Below the pieces are notes generated by a model that saw nothing but the letters and a program-made list of their open reading frames with translations, made no database searches and had not been told where the DNA came from. This document shows, piece by piece, positions 15,808 to 24,359 of a stretch of 64,000 bases of DNA. A program made the translations under genes and the position numbers. The first letter of the stretch is position 1. Each line of letters opens with the position of its first letter. Source of the DNA: JBEKTW01 sp049515655. Lineage in GTDB: Bacteria > Bacteroidota > Ignavibacteria > UBA10030 > SZUA-254. The stretch lies in NCBI GenBank assembly GCA_049515655.1, contig JBEKTW010000020.1, positions 7,942-71,941 on the forward strand, read 5' to 3'.

Positions 15808-17033
15808 CGGGAATTCGACTCACACTCGTGTTGGCTCTCGCAGCGACTCTTCTCATCCCGGCACGCCTGCTCCCTACCGAGGAAGATAACATAAAGAGCA
15901 AGCAGGCCGAGCTGACGAAGCTGCGAGAGGAAATCGAACAGTATGAAGAAAAAATCAAAGAACATGAGAAGAAGGAACACGCGACACTGGAATTGCTGGA
16001 TACCTATGACCGCCAGGAGACCCTCTTGAGAAAGCTGGTCGGCGAATTGCGCAAGGAGGAACGGACCCTCCAGGGGAACATCGACGATACGAAGCGTTCG
16101 ATTCAGGAACTCGGCGGACAGGTTTCCTACCTGAAGCGCAATTACGCCAGTTATGTTTCGAATGTGTACCGCTACGGCCGCACGTACGACCTCGAGCTGC
16201 TCCTCACATCGAAATCGCTCAACCAGGTCCTCGTGCGGGCTGAATACCTGCGCCGGTTCTCGGACCAGCGAAAAAAAGACCTGGATAAAATCACCACGAA
16301 GTGCGAAGCCATTGAGGAGGAAAATCTCAAGCTCCAGCGGCAGCTTGTCGAACAACGACAGCTCATCACCGATAAAGCAGCCGAAGAGAAGAAACTTCAA
16401 GACCAAATGAAGAAGCGCAAGAAGATGCTCGCCACCATCCGGAGAGATAAGAAAATGCTCCGTCAGGATGCTGACCGAACACTCGCCGCCGCCCAGGAAC
16501 TTGAACAATTGATCTCGAAACTCATCGAGCAGGAGCGCATACGAAAAGCCCGTGAGGCCGCACGGGCGAAAGAAGGCAAGGCGCCGCCGCCGAGCATCGC
16601 TCCCTCCGGGCAGGCATTTGTCGATCGGCGCGGACACCTGCGCTGGCCGGTGTCGCAGGGGAGAATCGTCACCCGCTTCGGCAACCAGCAACACCCGGTC
16701 CTGAAAACCATCACTCAGAATACCGGCATTGATATCGCCGTACCGACCGGGACGGATGTCGAAGCCGTCGCCAATGCAGAAGTCTCGGCCATTTCCTGGC
16801 TGCCGTCTTTTGGAAACCTGGTCATCCTCGACCATTCCAACGGATACCGAACAGTGTATGCGCATCTTTCGGAAATTGCCGTCTCCGAAGGCGAACAGGT
16901 GACCGAAGGGAATGTCATCGGCAAAAGCGGAGAATCGTTTTCCGGCTCGGTCCTCCATTTTGAGATCTGGAAAGACCGGGAGAAGCAAGACCCCGAGCAC
17001 TGGCTCAGTCCGCGAGGCCTGACGAAACGCTGA
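15804..17033 (+). CDS. EnvC/NlpD-like murein hydrolase activator (coiled coil + M23 domain)
   Basis: Exported protein of 409 residues: signal peptide (LTLVLALAATLLIPARL), a long coiled coil at about 25-255 rich in Lys, Glu and Gln, and a C-terminal M23/LytM domain. In the M23 part the first zinc ligand position reads NTGIDI instead of HxGxD, while VYAHLSE and LHFEIWK keep His. Loss of the first His is typical of EnvC-like proteins that activate amidases rather than cut peptidoglycan. It probably acts in the periplasm at the division site. The start ATG overlaps the DUF4292 stop (ATGA); an upstream in-frame start inside the DUF4292 gene is rejected because it lacks a signal peptide. Confidence 0.85.
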   Translation: MTGIRLTLVLALAATLLIPARLLPTEEDNIKSKQAELTKLREEIEQYEEKIKEHEKKEHATLELLDTYDRQETLLRKLVGELRKEERTLQGNIDDTKRSIQELGGQVSYLKRNYASYVSNVYRYGRTYDLELLLTSKSLNQVLVRAEYLRRFSDQRKKDLDKITTKCEAIEEENLKLQRQLVEQRQLITDKAAEEKKLQDQMKKRKKMLATIRRDKKMLRQDADRTLAAAQELEQLISKLIEQERIRKAREAARAKEGKAPPPSIAPSGQAFVDRRGHLRWPVSQGRIVTRFGNQQHPVLKTITQNTGIDIAVPTGTDVEAVANAEVSAISWLPSFGNLVILDHSNGYRTVYAHLSEIAVSEGEQVTEGNVIGKSGESFSGSVLHFEIWKDREKQDPEHWLSPRGLTKR

Positions 17034-17236
17034 GCCCCCTATCACCTACCCCTGGCCTCACGCTGTTTTTTTCCCGTGGCCTCCCTTGATGCAGATCACG
17101 AGGTTCACCGGCAGTTGAATTGCCCGGCCCCGGAGACCTTTGTCGATTCCCCGCGGGATTTCAGGCCGACGGGGATTTCTTTTGCGGTTTTTCAAAAGAA
17201 TGGGACTCCTCCCTGATGCCGTAGTTCCAGCGGCCT

Positions 17237-17267
17237 TTGCTTTAAATATGAAAATTGCTATCTTTTG
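17237..17267 (+). promoter_or_regulatory. Promoter of the outer-membrane protein gene
   Basis: TTG (17237-17239), 19 bases, TATCTTTTG (17259-17267): the clearest Bacteroidota-type promoter in the window, 40 bases before the ATG. An AAGGAG site at 17298-17303 follows. The preceding stretch 17034-17236 shows no gene. Confidence 0.6.
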
Positions 17268-17307
17268 TTAATTCACCAATACAATTTAAATCAGTGGAAG
17301 GAGTTTT

Positions 17308-18384
17308 ATGAAGTACGTTTGTTTCATTTTAGCAGTTCTTGGATGCTTTCTGATCACCAACTCGGCAACGAATGCCCAGGATCTGCAGGGGACACTCCAG
17401 CAACTTTCCCAGGACGCCGCAAAGAGCTATGTATCACCGATCGTATCGGGTTTTGGCGCGGATCTTAACGGCGGCTGGTTCCACAAAGCTCCCCCCTCGG
17501 TAAAACTGGGATTCGACTTAGAATTTGGTGTTGTCGCAATGGGGACGTTCTTTAAGGACGAGAACAAGATATTTTCCACCTCCGGTTCGTTTCGCTTTGA
17601 TTCCAGCCAATCATATGACTTGGCAAGCAGCATCGCATCCCTTCCCTCGTACGGGCGAGATTCAGTTGCACGACTTATTGGCAATCAAAATTTCATTGTA
17701 ACCATGTCGGGTCCTACTGCAGTAGGCAATAAAAACGACAGGGTATTGGTGACTTTTCCGGGGCAAACAATACTGAACGGTGCCGACTCGATAGTCATCC
17801 CGACCCGCGTTGAGTCGCTTATGATCGGAGGCCTGTTCGATCCGGCCCTCTCTGCCCTTCCACTTGCTGCCCCGCAACTCACGATCGGCACGGTGTTCGG
17901 GACACAGTTCTCATTTCGGTATTTGCCCGACGTCCAGATTACAAAGGAAATCGGAAGCTTCAAATACTTTGGCTTCGGCATCCAGCACAACCCCGCTGTC
18001 TGGTTAGGCACACCGCTTCCTGTGGACCTTTCTATCGGGTACTTTACTCAAACCATGGACGTTGGAACGCTCATTTCCACAACTACAAAATCATGGGGGA
18101 TACAGGCGAGCAAGCAGCTGGGTTGGAGCTATCTGAACCTGACTCCCTACTTCGGATACCTGAACGAGAGTTCGACCATGACGTTCACGTACACACCGGC
18201 CGCTATCGTCTTGCCTGGGGGTGGAACGTACCAGCCGGATGCGGTGTCGTTTGATTTGACAGGTCAGAACAGTTCACGACTCACCGTGGGTCTGGGAATC
18301 CGGCTCGGCATCATCAACGTCAACGCAGACTACAATTTCGCGACATACAATTCGGCAACAGCGGGCGTCATGTTCAGTTTCTAA
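17308..18384 (+). CDS. Outer-membrane beta-barrel protein (DUF6588-like)
   Basis: Exported protein of 358 residues with signal peptide MKYVCFILAVLGCFLITNSA and a cleavage region near TNAQD. Alternating hydrophobic strands with aromatic girdles and a terminal Phe (GVMFSF) indicate a transmembrane beta barrel. The N-terminal segment YVSPIVSGFGADLNGGWFHKA resembles the DUF6588 family. No ligand can be assigned. It has its own promoter, ribosome site and terminator, so it is a single-gene unit that may be well expressed. Confidence 0.75.
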   Translation: MKYVCFILAVLGCFLITNSATNAQDLQGTLQQLSQDAAKSYVSPIVSGFGADLNGGWFHKAPPSVKLGFDLEFGVVAMGTFFKDENKIFSTSGSFRFDSSQSYDLASSIASLPSYGRDSVARLIGNQNFIVTMSGPTAVGNKNDRVLVTFPGQTILNGADSIVIPTRVESLMIGGLFDPALSALPLAAPQLTIGTVFGTQFSFRYLPDVQITKEIGSFKYFGFGIQHNPAVWLGTPLPVDLSIGYFTQTMDVGTLISTTTKSWGIQASKQLGWSYLNLTPYFGYLNESSTMTFTYTPAAIVLPGGGTYQPDAVSFDLTGQNSSRLTVGLGIRLGIINVNADYNFATYNSATAGVMFSF

Positions 18385-18402
18385 CCGCACCCCTTTCATC
18401 GG

Positions 18403-18438
18403 AAAAGTCTCGCTTCGTTACGAAGCGGGACTTTTCTT
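18403..18438 (+). terminator. Rho-independent terminator
   Basis: AAAAGTCTCGCTTCG (18403-18417) pairs with CGAAGCGGGACTTTT (18421-18435) with a 3-base loop, followed by T-rich sequence, 19 bases after the barrel gene's stop. Confidence 0.85.
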
Positions 18439-18486
18439 GTTTATGGGAGTTGACTATATTATAGAAAAGGCCAAAGAAGATCAGCC

Positions 18487-19281
18487 ATGCTCAATACCGG
18501 ACTGCAAAACAAGGTCGCCCTCATCACCGGAGGAAGCCGCGGCATTGGTAAGTCCATCGCAATGGCGTTCGCGAATGAAGGAGTACGCCTGGCCCTTTGC
18601 GCGAGAGACGAGCGCCTGTTGAAGCAGGCGGTGGATGAACTTCAACATGCCACCCATGCCGACGTCATTGGCGTTAAGGCGAACACGACAAAACTGAACG
18701 ACATCCGCCGCTTCGTCGATACTGCCGTAAAGAAATTCAACCGCATCGACATTCTGGTGAATAACGCGGCCGGGGCGCACATCGGCGGCATTTTCGACAC
18801 GACGGATGAGGACTGGGAATATCACCTTCAACTGAAACTGCTCGGTTACATCCGCATGGCTCGCGAGGTGGTCCCCCACATGAAGAAAAACAACGGCGGC
18901 AAGATCATCAACATCGTCGGGATGGCCGGCAAGGAACCGTCGCCGCAGTACATGGTGCCTGGCGTCACGAATGCCGCTTTGCTCAACTTTACCAAATCGC
19001 TTTCGAGGGAACTTGAAAGCTCTCACATCACCGTGAACAGCGTCAATCCCGGAACGACGGACACGCCGATGACGGTCGAGACGTTCGCGTCCCTCGCCAG
19101 GATTCTCGAGAAAACGCCCGACGAAGTCAGGCAAGCCGTCGCCGCATCATTCCCCGGCGGGCGGATCGCCGCGGCGGATGATATCGCAAGACTCGTGACG
19201 TTCCTTGCCTCTGACGCAGCGAACTTCATCAACGGTATCTCTATCAATAGCGATGCCGGAAAATCCTCCGGGCTCTGGTAA
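18487..19281 (+). CDS. SDR-family oxidoreductase with altered active site
   Basis: Short-chain dehydrogenase/reductase of 264 residues. The NAD(P)-binding motif TGGSRGIGKSIA is at about 13-24 and NNAAG at about 91. The catalytic region reads SPQYMVPGVTNAALLNFTKSL: the Tyr is present but the usual YxxxK is interrupted by an insertion, with Asn where Lys is expected. A subset of SDRs shares this Y...NAAL pattern, so activity may be retained or changed. Substrate unknown. Its stop overlaps by one base the ATG of the outer-membrane barrel gene, so the two are co-transcribed. Confidence 0.85.
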   Translation: MLNTGLQNKVALITGGSRGIGKSIAMAFANEGVRLALCARDERLLKQAVDELQHATHADVIGVKANTTKLNDIRRFVDTAVKKFNRIDILVNNAAGAHIGGIFDTTDEDWEYHLQLKLLGYIRMAREVVPHMKKNNGGKIINIVGMAGKEPSPQYMVPGVTNAALLNFTKSLSRELESSHITVNSVNPGTTDTPMTVETFASLARILEKTPDEVRQAVAASFPGGRIAAADDIARLVTFLASDAANFINGISINSDAGKSSGLW

Positions 19282-21206
19282 TGTCCGGATGGTTAGCTCG
19301 TTTCTGCGGAATGCTGTTCCTTTGTTACCAGCTCTGCCTTCCGCAGAGTGAACCTGGTGGATACCATCCTCCCGGGACCTCGCCCGATACACTGCGGCCA
19401 AAGAATAATGCTTCGATTTCTCTCGACAAGTCGCTCGACACATACCATTGGACCGGACTCACGGCATACGACTACGTCGTCGGGCCCTGGTCGCTGCAGT
19501 TCAGCGAGCAGTTCCTTTCGATGCTCATCAACACCACCCCCCTGCTTATCAGAGACGAGCAAACGCTCAATCTTTTCTTGAAACACCGTTTGACCGACGG
19601 GCTTCAAAGCGCTTTCCAGGTCTCATCGTACAGTCTCTCCGACAATCAGAGCGTGGGAATCGGCAGCGCTTCTTCCCATGCGTTCTACGCAGGCGCCGAG
19701 TTCGAACCGTTCGAACGCCTCGCGCTTTTGCCGATGGTCGGCTACCGGTTCGACAATCAATTGGATCAACATGACCGGGGAGTGTCGTATCAACTGGGAA
19801 TTTCTTCCGACAGCCTTACCTACGGCGGATACCGGACGGGATTGAACGGAAAGTTAGAATACGACAAACTCGACCCGCGTGCGCTGGAGACACGCAATCT
19901 CTCTCTTGTCATCAACAAAGATTTCTTCGAACAAACCCGGAATTTGCTGCGGATCCAGTACATCCGCAACCGGCGCGATTTCTATGACGCCGCCGACACA
20001 ACCATCCGGCGGCAATACGGCGTTTCGAACAACATCGAAACACGGACCGACGATTCGTACGCCTTTTCGGACATCCTCGACTATACTCTCGGGCGAAGCA
20101 TGCTACTCTCCTTCCAGGGAAATGTCATCAGCCGCGAAATTACACGGCAGCTCCGGTATGAAGATTTGACCAATCCACGAAGACCGACGCTCGGAACGAC
20201 CATTGACGAATTGACCTTTGACGGCGGTGTACAGGCAAATTATACGCCCGGGGGTTTCCTCTCCAGTTCGCTGAAATTCTTCTACCAGGAACGGGACGAG
20301 CAGCACACCATCCAGCCGGAACAGAATGAACTCACAGTCGTCAGCGACTCCCTGTCACGTGTTGAGGAGCGGAAAAACAACCACGCACGCCGGACCCTCC
20401 TGGCATTGAACATCGGCATGGCGCCGTCTCATGCCGATTCGGTCGCACTCTCCGCAGCAACGACGCTCCTCCGTTACGACACGCCGACAGAACTTAACGA
20501 CGACCAGCGCGATGAACTACGGTACATTCTGAGTCTTGCCGCCACGCACCGTTTCAACCGCTACTTCAACATTCAACTCCTGGCGGAAGCCGACCTGACG
20601 CATCTCGTGTACCTGCTCGCGACCCGGAGCGCCGACAACACCTGGAATCGGATCTTCCGACTGTCGCCCCGCGTGGCGTATGTTTCCGGCGGCGGCATTT
20701 CATCGGTGAATACCTTCGAGGTCCTCGCGAACTACACGGTGTACGACTTTGAGTATTCGGTTTCACCCATCCGCAGTTTTGCATTTCGACAGTTCGGGTT
20801 CATCGACTCCTCGACCGTCGAGCTGACGCGTCGTCTCGCCGTGGAGTGGTTCAGTCAGATTCGATTGTACGAGCGCGGTGAACTTCGCTGGCAGGAGTTT
20901 TCGGAACGACCGTTGAATTATTTCGAAGACAAGACGTACATCGGGACCATGCAATACCGGTTCCGGGAACGATTGGTTTTTTCACTCGGTATTCGTTATT
21001 TTAGTCAATCGCGATTCAGTTATCAGGGCACCGAGCGCCTGCCCGATAGTTTTTTGCGCAGCATCGGGCCGATTACCGGCGTCCGGTGGAACGTCGGACA
21101 GCGCACCGAGCTCTTCGTGAAAGGCTGGTACGAGAACCAGTCTTTGACGGGTCAACCCGGCCGCAGTTTCACAAATGTGAATGCCTCGTTCACGGTTCTT
21201 ATTTGA
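19281..21206 (+). CDS. Large outer-membrane beta-barrel protein, hypothetical
   Basis: Protein of 641 residues, not recognised. A short hydrophobic N-terminus (WLARFCGMLFLCYQLCL) is a plausible signal peptide. The remainder has the alternating pattern of long beta strands, abundant Tyr, Phe and Arg, and ends FTNVNASFTVLI, typical of large barrels such as porin- or TonB-receptor-like proteins. No plug domain or TonB box is seen. It starts one base inside the SDR stop and overlaps the annotated start of the RsbW-like kinase by 26 bases. Function unknown. Confidence 0.7.
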   Translation: MSGWLARFCGMLFLCYQLCLPQSEPGGYHPPGTSPDTLRPKNNASISLDKSLDTYHWTGLTAYDYVVGPWSLQFSEQFLSMLINTTPLLIRDEQTLNLFLKHRLTDGLQSAFQVSSYSLSDNQSVGIGSASSHAFYAGAEFEPFERLALLPMVGYRFDNQLDQHDRGVSYQLGISSDSLTYGGYRTGLNGKLEYDKLDPRALETRNLSLVINKDFFEQTRNLLRIQYIRNRRDFYDAADTTIRRQYGVSNNIETRTDDSYAFSDILDYTLGRSMLLSFQGNVISREITRQLRYEDLTNPRRPTLGTTIDELTFDGGVQANYTPGGFLSSSLKFFYQERDEQHTIQPEQNELTVVSDSLSRVEERKNNHARRTLLALNIGMAPSHADSVALSAATTLLRYDTPTELNDDQRDELRYILSLAATHRFNRYFNIQLLAEADLTHLVYLLATRSADNTWNRIFRLSPRVAYVSGGGISSVNTFEVLANYTVYDFEYSVSPIRSFAFRQFGFIDSSTVELTRRLAVEWFSQIRLYERGELRWQEFSERPLNYFEDKTYIGTMQYRFRERLVFSLGIRYFSQSRFSYQGTERLPDSFLRSIGPITGVRWNVGQRTELFVKGWYENQSLTGQPGRSFTNVNASFTVLI

Positions 21207-21669
21207 CGGAAGAGAAAGTTCAAGCTTGCAAAAAAGGTTCACCCTGATATTGTCGAGCAAACCTCAGGAAGTGAAGAAGGTTGAAGGGTTCATCCACAGC
21301 GTGAATCGCGCCGCCCATTTGGACGAGGATGGATACTACAAATTACTGGTGGCCACCACCGAAGCGGTCAACAACAGTATCATTCACGGCAACAAACGGG
21401 ACCCGAAAAAGAAAGTAGCCGTCACGTGCCTCCTCGGCCGCTCCATCCTCATCGTGCGGGTCCATGATGAAGGGCCGGGGTTCAACGCGAAGTCGTTACC
21501 CGATCCGCTGGCCGAAGAAAACCTGCTATGCGAACACGGCCGGGGAGTGTTTCTCATCCGCTCGCTTATGGAGAGCGTGCAGTTTGAAAAACACAAGAAC
21601 GGTTCGAACGTCATCATGAAAATCTCGCTCCCGAAACCGTCACCGGCGGCCTGTCTCAAGAGGCGTTGA
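21181..21669 (+). CDS. RsbW/SpoIIAB-like ATP-binding regulator (HATPase)
   Basis: GHKL-fold ATPase of 162 residues. N-box EAVNNSIIHGN, G1 box DEGPGF and G2 box GRGVFLIRSLM are all present. This is the compact form found in anti-sigma factor kinases that phosphorylate anti-anti-sigma proteins in partner-switching pathways. The conserved domain starts at RFTLILSS. The ATG at 21181 lies inside the upstream barrel gene. A TTG at 21226, preceded by GGAAGAG, gives 147 residues and fits the family length better. No sigma factor or antagonist is next to it, so the partner is elsewhere. Confidence 0.8.
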   Translation: MPRSRFLFDGRESSSLQKRFTLILSSKPQEVKKVEGFIHSVNRAAHLDEDGYYKLLVATTEAVNNSIIHGNKRDPKKKVAVTCLLGRSILIVRVHDEGPGFNAKSLPDPLAEENLLCEHGRGVFLIRSLMESVQFEKHKNGSNVIMKISLPKPSPAACLKRR

Positions 21670-21711
21670 GGCCACGCCGACATTTCTCCGCAGTGCGGAT
21701 TTGAGCCAAAA

Positions 21712-21747
21712 CGCCCCGGGCATTTTTTATGTCCGGGGCGAATTTTT
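21712..21747. terminator. Rho-independent terminator between convergent genes
   Basis: CGCCCCGG (21712-21719) pairs with CCGGGGCG (21733-21740). A T-run follows on the plus strand, and A-rich sequence before the stem lets it serve the minus strand weakly. Confidence 0.75.
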
Positions 21748-21768
21748 CTTGGAGTATTCAGTAATCGG

Positions 21769-22197
21769 TTAGTGCGTAGCTGCCGTTGAGCAGTGCCTGT
21801 CGAACAACGACGTAAGCAGCGCTGCTGTTTGCTCCGGCGAACTTCTCTTAATATCCGACCGATGGACCATTGCGACGAGCTTACGGTCGCGCAGGAGGGC
21901 AAAGGACGGTGACGATGGAGGCTGGTCGGTAAAATATTCTCTTGCAGCGGCAGTTGCTTCGCGGTCGGTGGTCGCAAAAACCGTGGCAACCACATCCGGC
22001 TTGGTGTGGTGCTGCAGGGCGATCCCCAGGGCCGGACGAGCGATACCGCCCGCGCACCCGCAAACAGAGTTCACGAAGACGAGCACTGTTCCTTTTGAAT
22101 TGTCAATCACATTCTGCACCTCTCGAGGGGTCTGGAGCTCCCTGACACCGTGACGCGTGACTTCCATTTTCATCTGCTGGATCATAATATCGTACAT
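21769..22197 (-). CDS. Bacilliredoxin BrxA/BrxB family protein
   Basis: Thioredoxin-fold protein of 142 residues. The active-site motif is SVCGCAGG, the CGC form that defines bacilliredoxins. It is preceded by the conserved ELQTPREVQNVID block and followed by RPALGIA. These proteins remove bacillithiol or similar thiols from oxidised cytoplasmic proteins. The start at 22197 has a GAGGAGATT ribosome site; the open frame upstream (to 22284) lacks family similarity. Gene order gives no further clue. Confidence 0.85.
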   Translation of the reverse strand: MYDIMIQQMKMEVTRHGVRELQTPREVQNVIDNSKGTVLVFVNSVCGCAGGIARPALGIALQHHTKPDVVATVFATTDREATAAAREYFTDQPPSSPSFALLRDRKLVAMVHRSDIKRSSPEQTAALLTSLFDRHCSTAATH

Positions 22198-22290
22198 TGG
22201 AATCTCCTCATAGTTAAAAGAACATGGTGGTTTGATAGGAGAATATACGAAATTCCGGGAAGAAGGAAAATCTACGCTGCTCATTTCAGC

Positions 22291-22582
22291 GCTTGCCCTG
22301 AAATGGTTCTATTCAGGGCCTGCCCTGAAAAGCTTTAGTTCAGGGTCCCCGCTGAAATGTTCAGAGCCTCCATGCAAGGTGCTGACCGCGAGCCCGCCTA
22401 CGTCCCGACTACCGTGGGGACTACGGCGGGTTCAAGACGCGGTCAGGAGCTGGGGTGGCAATGCTCAGTTCGGCGCTCCCGGCAAACACTAAACCTTCGC
22501 AAGGTCAGGCAAAAGGTAACCTTCTGCGCGGTAAATTCAGAGTTGAAGGTTACCTTTCATCCTGGATAACATTGCGAAGGTT
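22291..22582. repeat. Intergenic cluster of palindromes
   Basis: Several hairpins lie in this 290-base gap. GCCCTGAA..TTCAGGGC and a second GCCCTGAA..TTCAGGGT copy lie near 22294-22350. CTGACCGCG (22382-22390) pairs with CGCGGTCAG (22438-22446). A nested pair follows: AACCTTCGCAA (22492-22502) with TTGCGAAGGTT (22572-22582), enclosing AAAGGTAACCTTC (22512-22524) with GAAGGTTACCTTT (22545-22557). No gene is visible. They look like REP-type repeats; the last could form a strong cruciform or transcription stop. Confidence 0.55.
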
Positions 22583-23298
22583 CACGTCCCGCCGGACTCT
22601 TCGACCGAAGGCTTCCTTCTCCGCAGCCTTCTTTGCACCGCATCGCCCATCAATTCGCGGAGTGCATCCGAGGCGATCCATTTCGCACTACGGGAATCCA
22701 TTCGCTTGATTTCTTCAGCGGTTTGAATTGCCTTCCGGTTCAGGGCAGGACTCCTCTTCCCGATCTGCCGCAGTGCCCAGTTGACCGCCTTCCTGACAAA
22801 ATTCCGGTCATCGTTTGCTTCCCGTTTAATGATTACGAGGAACGGAAGAAACTGCCGGTCATCAGCTTTTTTGTCGTGGACTGCCAATGCTGCCATGAGG
22901 GAAAAAGCCGCACGCTTGACAAATTCTTCCTTGCGCCGGCTCCACTCGCGCGCTTTCTTCCAGGCGAACGGAGTTTTATCGAACACATTGCCGCAACAGG
23001 CATCACAGACGGCCCAGTTGTCAAAATCGTTTACCCACCGTTCCATTTGTGGTTCCGTGACCATTGCCGGGTCCTCAATGAGCGCCGCCAGTGCGCGGGC
23101 ATCCAGAACCCCCGTTGACCAGAGCTTTCGGGCGAGGCCATGATTTTTTCCGATTTCCTTCGCGATGTGCCTGAGCACGGGCGTTGAAATCCCGTACGCT
23201 TTCTTCGCGATAATTCCGTACCGTGCCATTGCTCCGACCGCTTCGGGGTCGGCGAGGGATCGAAGTTTCTTGAGGAGCGAATCGAATTCGGTGTTCAT
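22582..23298 (-). CDS. DNA alkylation repair protein, AlkD-like HEAT repeat
   Basis: Protein of 238 residues built of helical HEAT-like repeats, of the PF08713 (AlkC/AlkD-like) family. Typical blocks are YGISTPVLRHIAKEIG, WVNDFDNWAVCDACC, FVKRAAFSLMAALA and RNFVRKAVNWALRQIGKRS. Relatives excise or recognise alkylated purines without base flipping. The Trp and Asp in DFDNWAVCD correspond to the region that contacts the lesion. The length is normal. The stop codon falls inside the terminal arm of the palindrome cluster to its left. The gene stands alone. Confidence 0.85.
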   Translation of the reverse strand: MNTEFDSLLKKLRSLADPEAVGAMARYGIIAKKAYGISTPVLRHIAKEIGKNHGLARKLWSTGVLDARALAALIEDPAMVTEPQMERWVNDFDNWAVCDACCGNVFDKTPFAWKKAREWSRRKEEFVKRAAFSLMAALAVHDKKADDRQFLPFLVIIKREANDDRNFVRKAVNWALRQIGKRSPALNRKAIQTAEEIKRMDSRSAKWIASDALRELMGDAVQRRLRRRKPSVEESGGT

Positions 23299-23377
23299 TC
23301 GGCCAGTATAAAAAGAATTCTTGAGAAGAAAAAGAACAACCGGTGGATTGGCAGGGACGATTGGTTAATCGGTAAAT

Positions 23378-23833
23378 CTACCAACCGGTGGGGTAATAAC
23401 CCGGTGGACCTACTATTATTTGGGCCACCTCAATAATTGCAGCGATATCCAAACTTATTCCAACAACTAATCCAATTTTGGTTGCTGCCCTAAAATTCTT
23501 TTTTGCGATGTAGTCGATATCACTTGTTGGAACATTCCTTGTACCGCCATAGGCGTGAAAGAAAAGAGAGTCTCTTGTAGGATTGATCCCTGCAAAGGTG
23601 CCTGAGAATGTGTTTCCGTTTATCAAATGGACATCAATTTCCCTTTTCAATGGTATAGCAGCAATTGCAATTTGAATTGAATCGTTCGTCAAAGTTCGGT
23701 GGAGCACTACTTTCTGTTCAGAACGATTATCGATGCTGTTTCCGATGCAGTAACCCGCATACGAACATCCATAGGAACAGATCCCTAACAATAGACCAAG
23801 CAGTATCGAAGCAATTGTTCTCATTAATAGCAT
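23378..23833 (-). CDS. Hypothetical lipoprotein-like protein
   Basis: Protein of 151 residues, not recognised. The N-terminus (ASILLGLLLGICSYGC) looks like a lipoprotein or secretion signal. The middle, IDVHLINGNTFSGTFAGI and DSLFFHAYGG, has the strand pattern of a small SH3- or Sm-like barrel, and the C-terminus has one hydrophobic helix (KIGLVVGISLDIAAIIEVAQ) before a Pro/Gly/Tyr tail. ATG at 23824 is an alternative start. It is AT-rich compared with the genes before 22 kb. Confidence 0.5.
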   Translation of the reverse strand: MLLMRTIASILLGLLLGICSYGCSYAGYCIGNSIDNRSEQKVVLHRTLTNDSIQIAIAAIPLKREIDVHLINGNTFSGTFAGINPTRDSLFFHAYGGTRNVPTSDIDYIAKKNFRAATKIGLVVGISLDIAAIIEVAQIIVGPPGYYPTGW

Positions 23834-23925
23834 GTACGTTATGTCTATGGCTCTAGTCTCGATTCGCCACCTAACGGATAGTGACTAATCCCGAATGTCC
23901 CGGGGGCGCGGGGAGGTTAGGCGGT

Positions 23926-24345
23926 TCATTGCTTCTGGTTTCTGTTGATAATGTCAAACGGAATTTTTGAATCTGCGTACACCTGCCACAAGTGAATTTT
24001 CCCGTTCTTGATGACCGCTTTCCACGAAGCAGGCAGACGCCAGTAATTTCCGCTCCTATCACTCCGTCCTTGAAATGTACCGCCTGCAAAGCCAAATGCT
24101 GCAACCGTATTCCTATTTAGGAACATATTGGTAATTTCGATTTTATAGTCGGGAAACCATTGAAAGTATCCGATCCATCCTGCTCGCATTTTTTCTTTAC
24201 CGACAACTTCATTCCCATGAGAATCAATAAATGTATGATCGTCCGTCATGAGGGAACAGATCTTGTCAACATTGTGCTCGTTGATTGCCTCAACGAAGTC
24301 ATAAACAATCTGCTTGTTCATGTCACTCAAGGTTGTTCCGGGCAC
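23926..24345 (-). CDS. SnoaL/NTF2-like protein
   Basis: Cone-fold protein of 139 residues (or 131 from ATG at 24321, which begins at the conserved helix MNKQIVYDFVEAINEHNVDK). The sequence follows the nuclear transport factor 2/SnoaL pattern: MTDDHTFIDSHGNEVVGKEKMRAG, then FPDYKIEI and a C-terminal KNGKIHLWQVYAD. Such proteins are small-molecule enzymes or binding proteins; no specific function can be named. Confidence 0.75.
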   Translation of the reverse strand: MPGTTLSDMNKQIVYDFVEAINEHNVDKICSLMTDDHTFIDSHGNEVVGKEKMRAGWIGYFQWFPDYKIEITNMFLNRNTVAAFGFAGGTFQGRSDRSGNYWRLPASWKAVIKNGKIHLWQVYADSKIPFDIINRNQKQ

Positions 24346-24359
24346 TGGTTGTTATTGGA

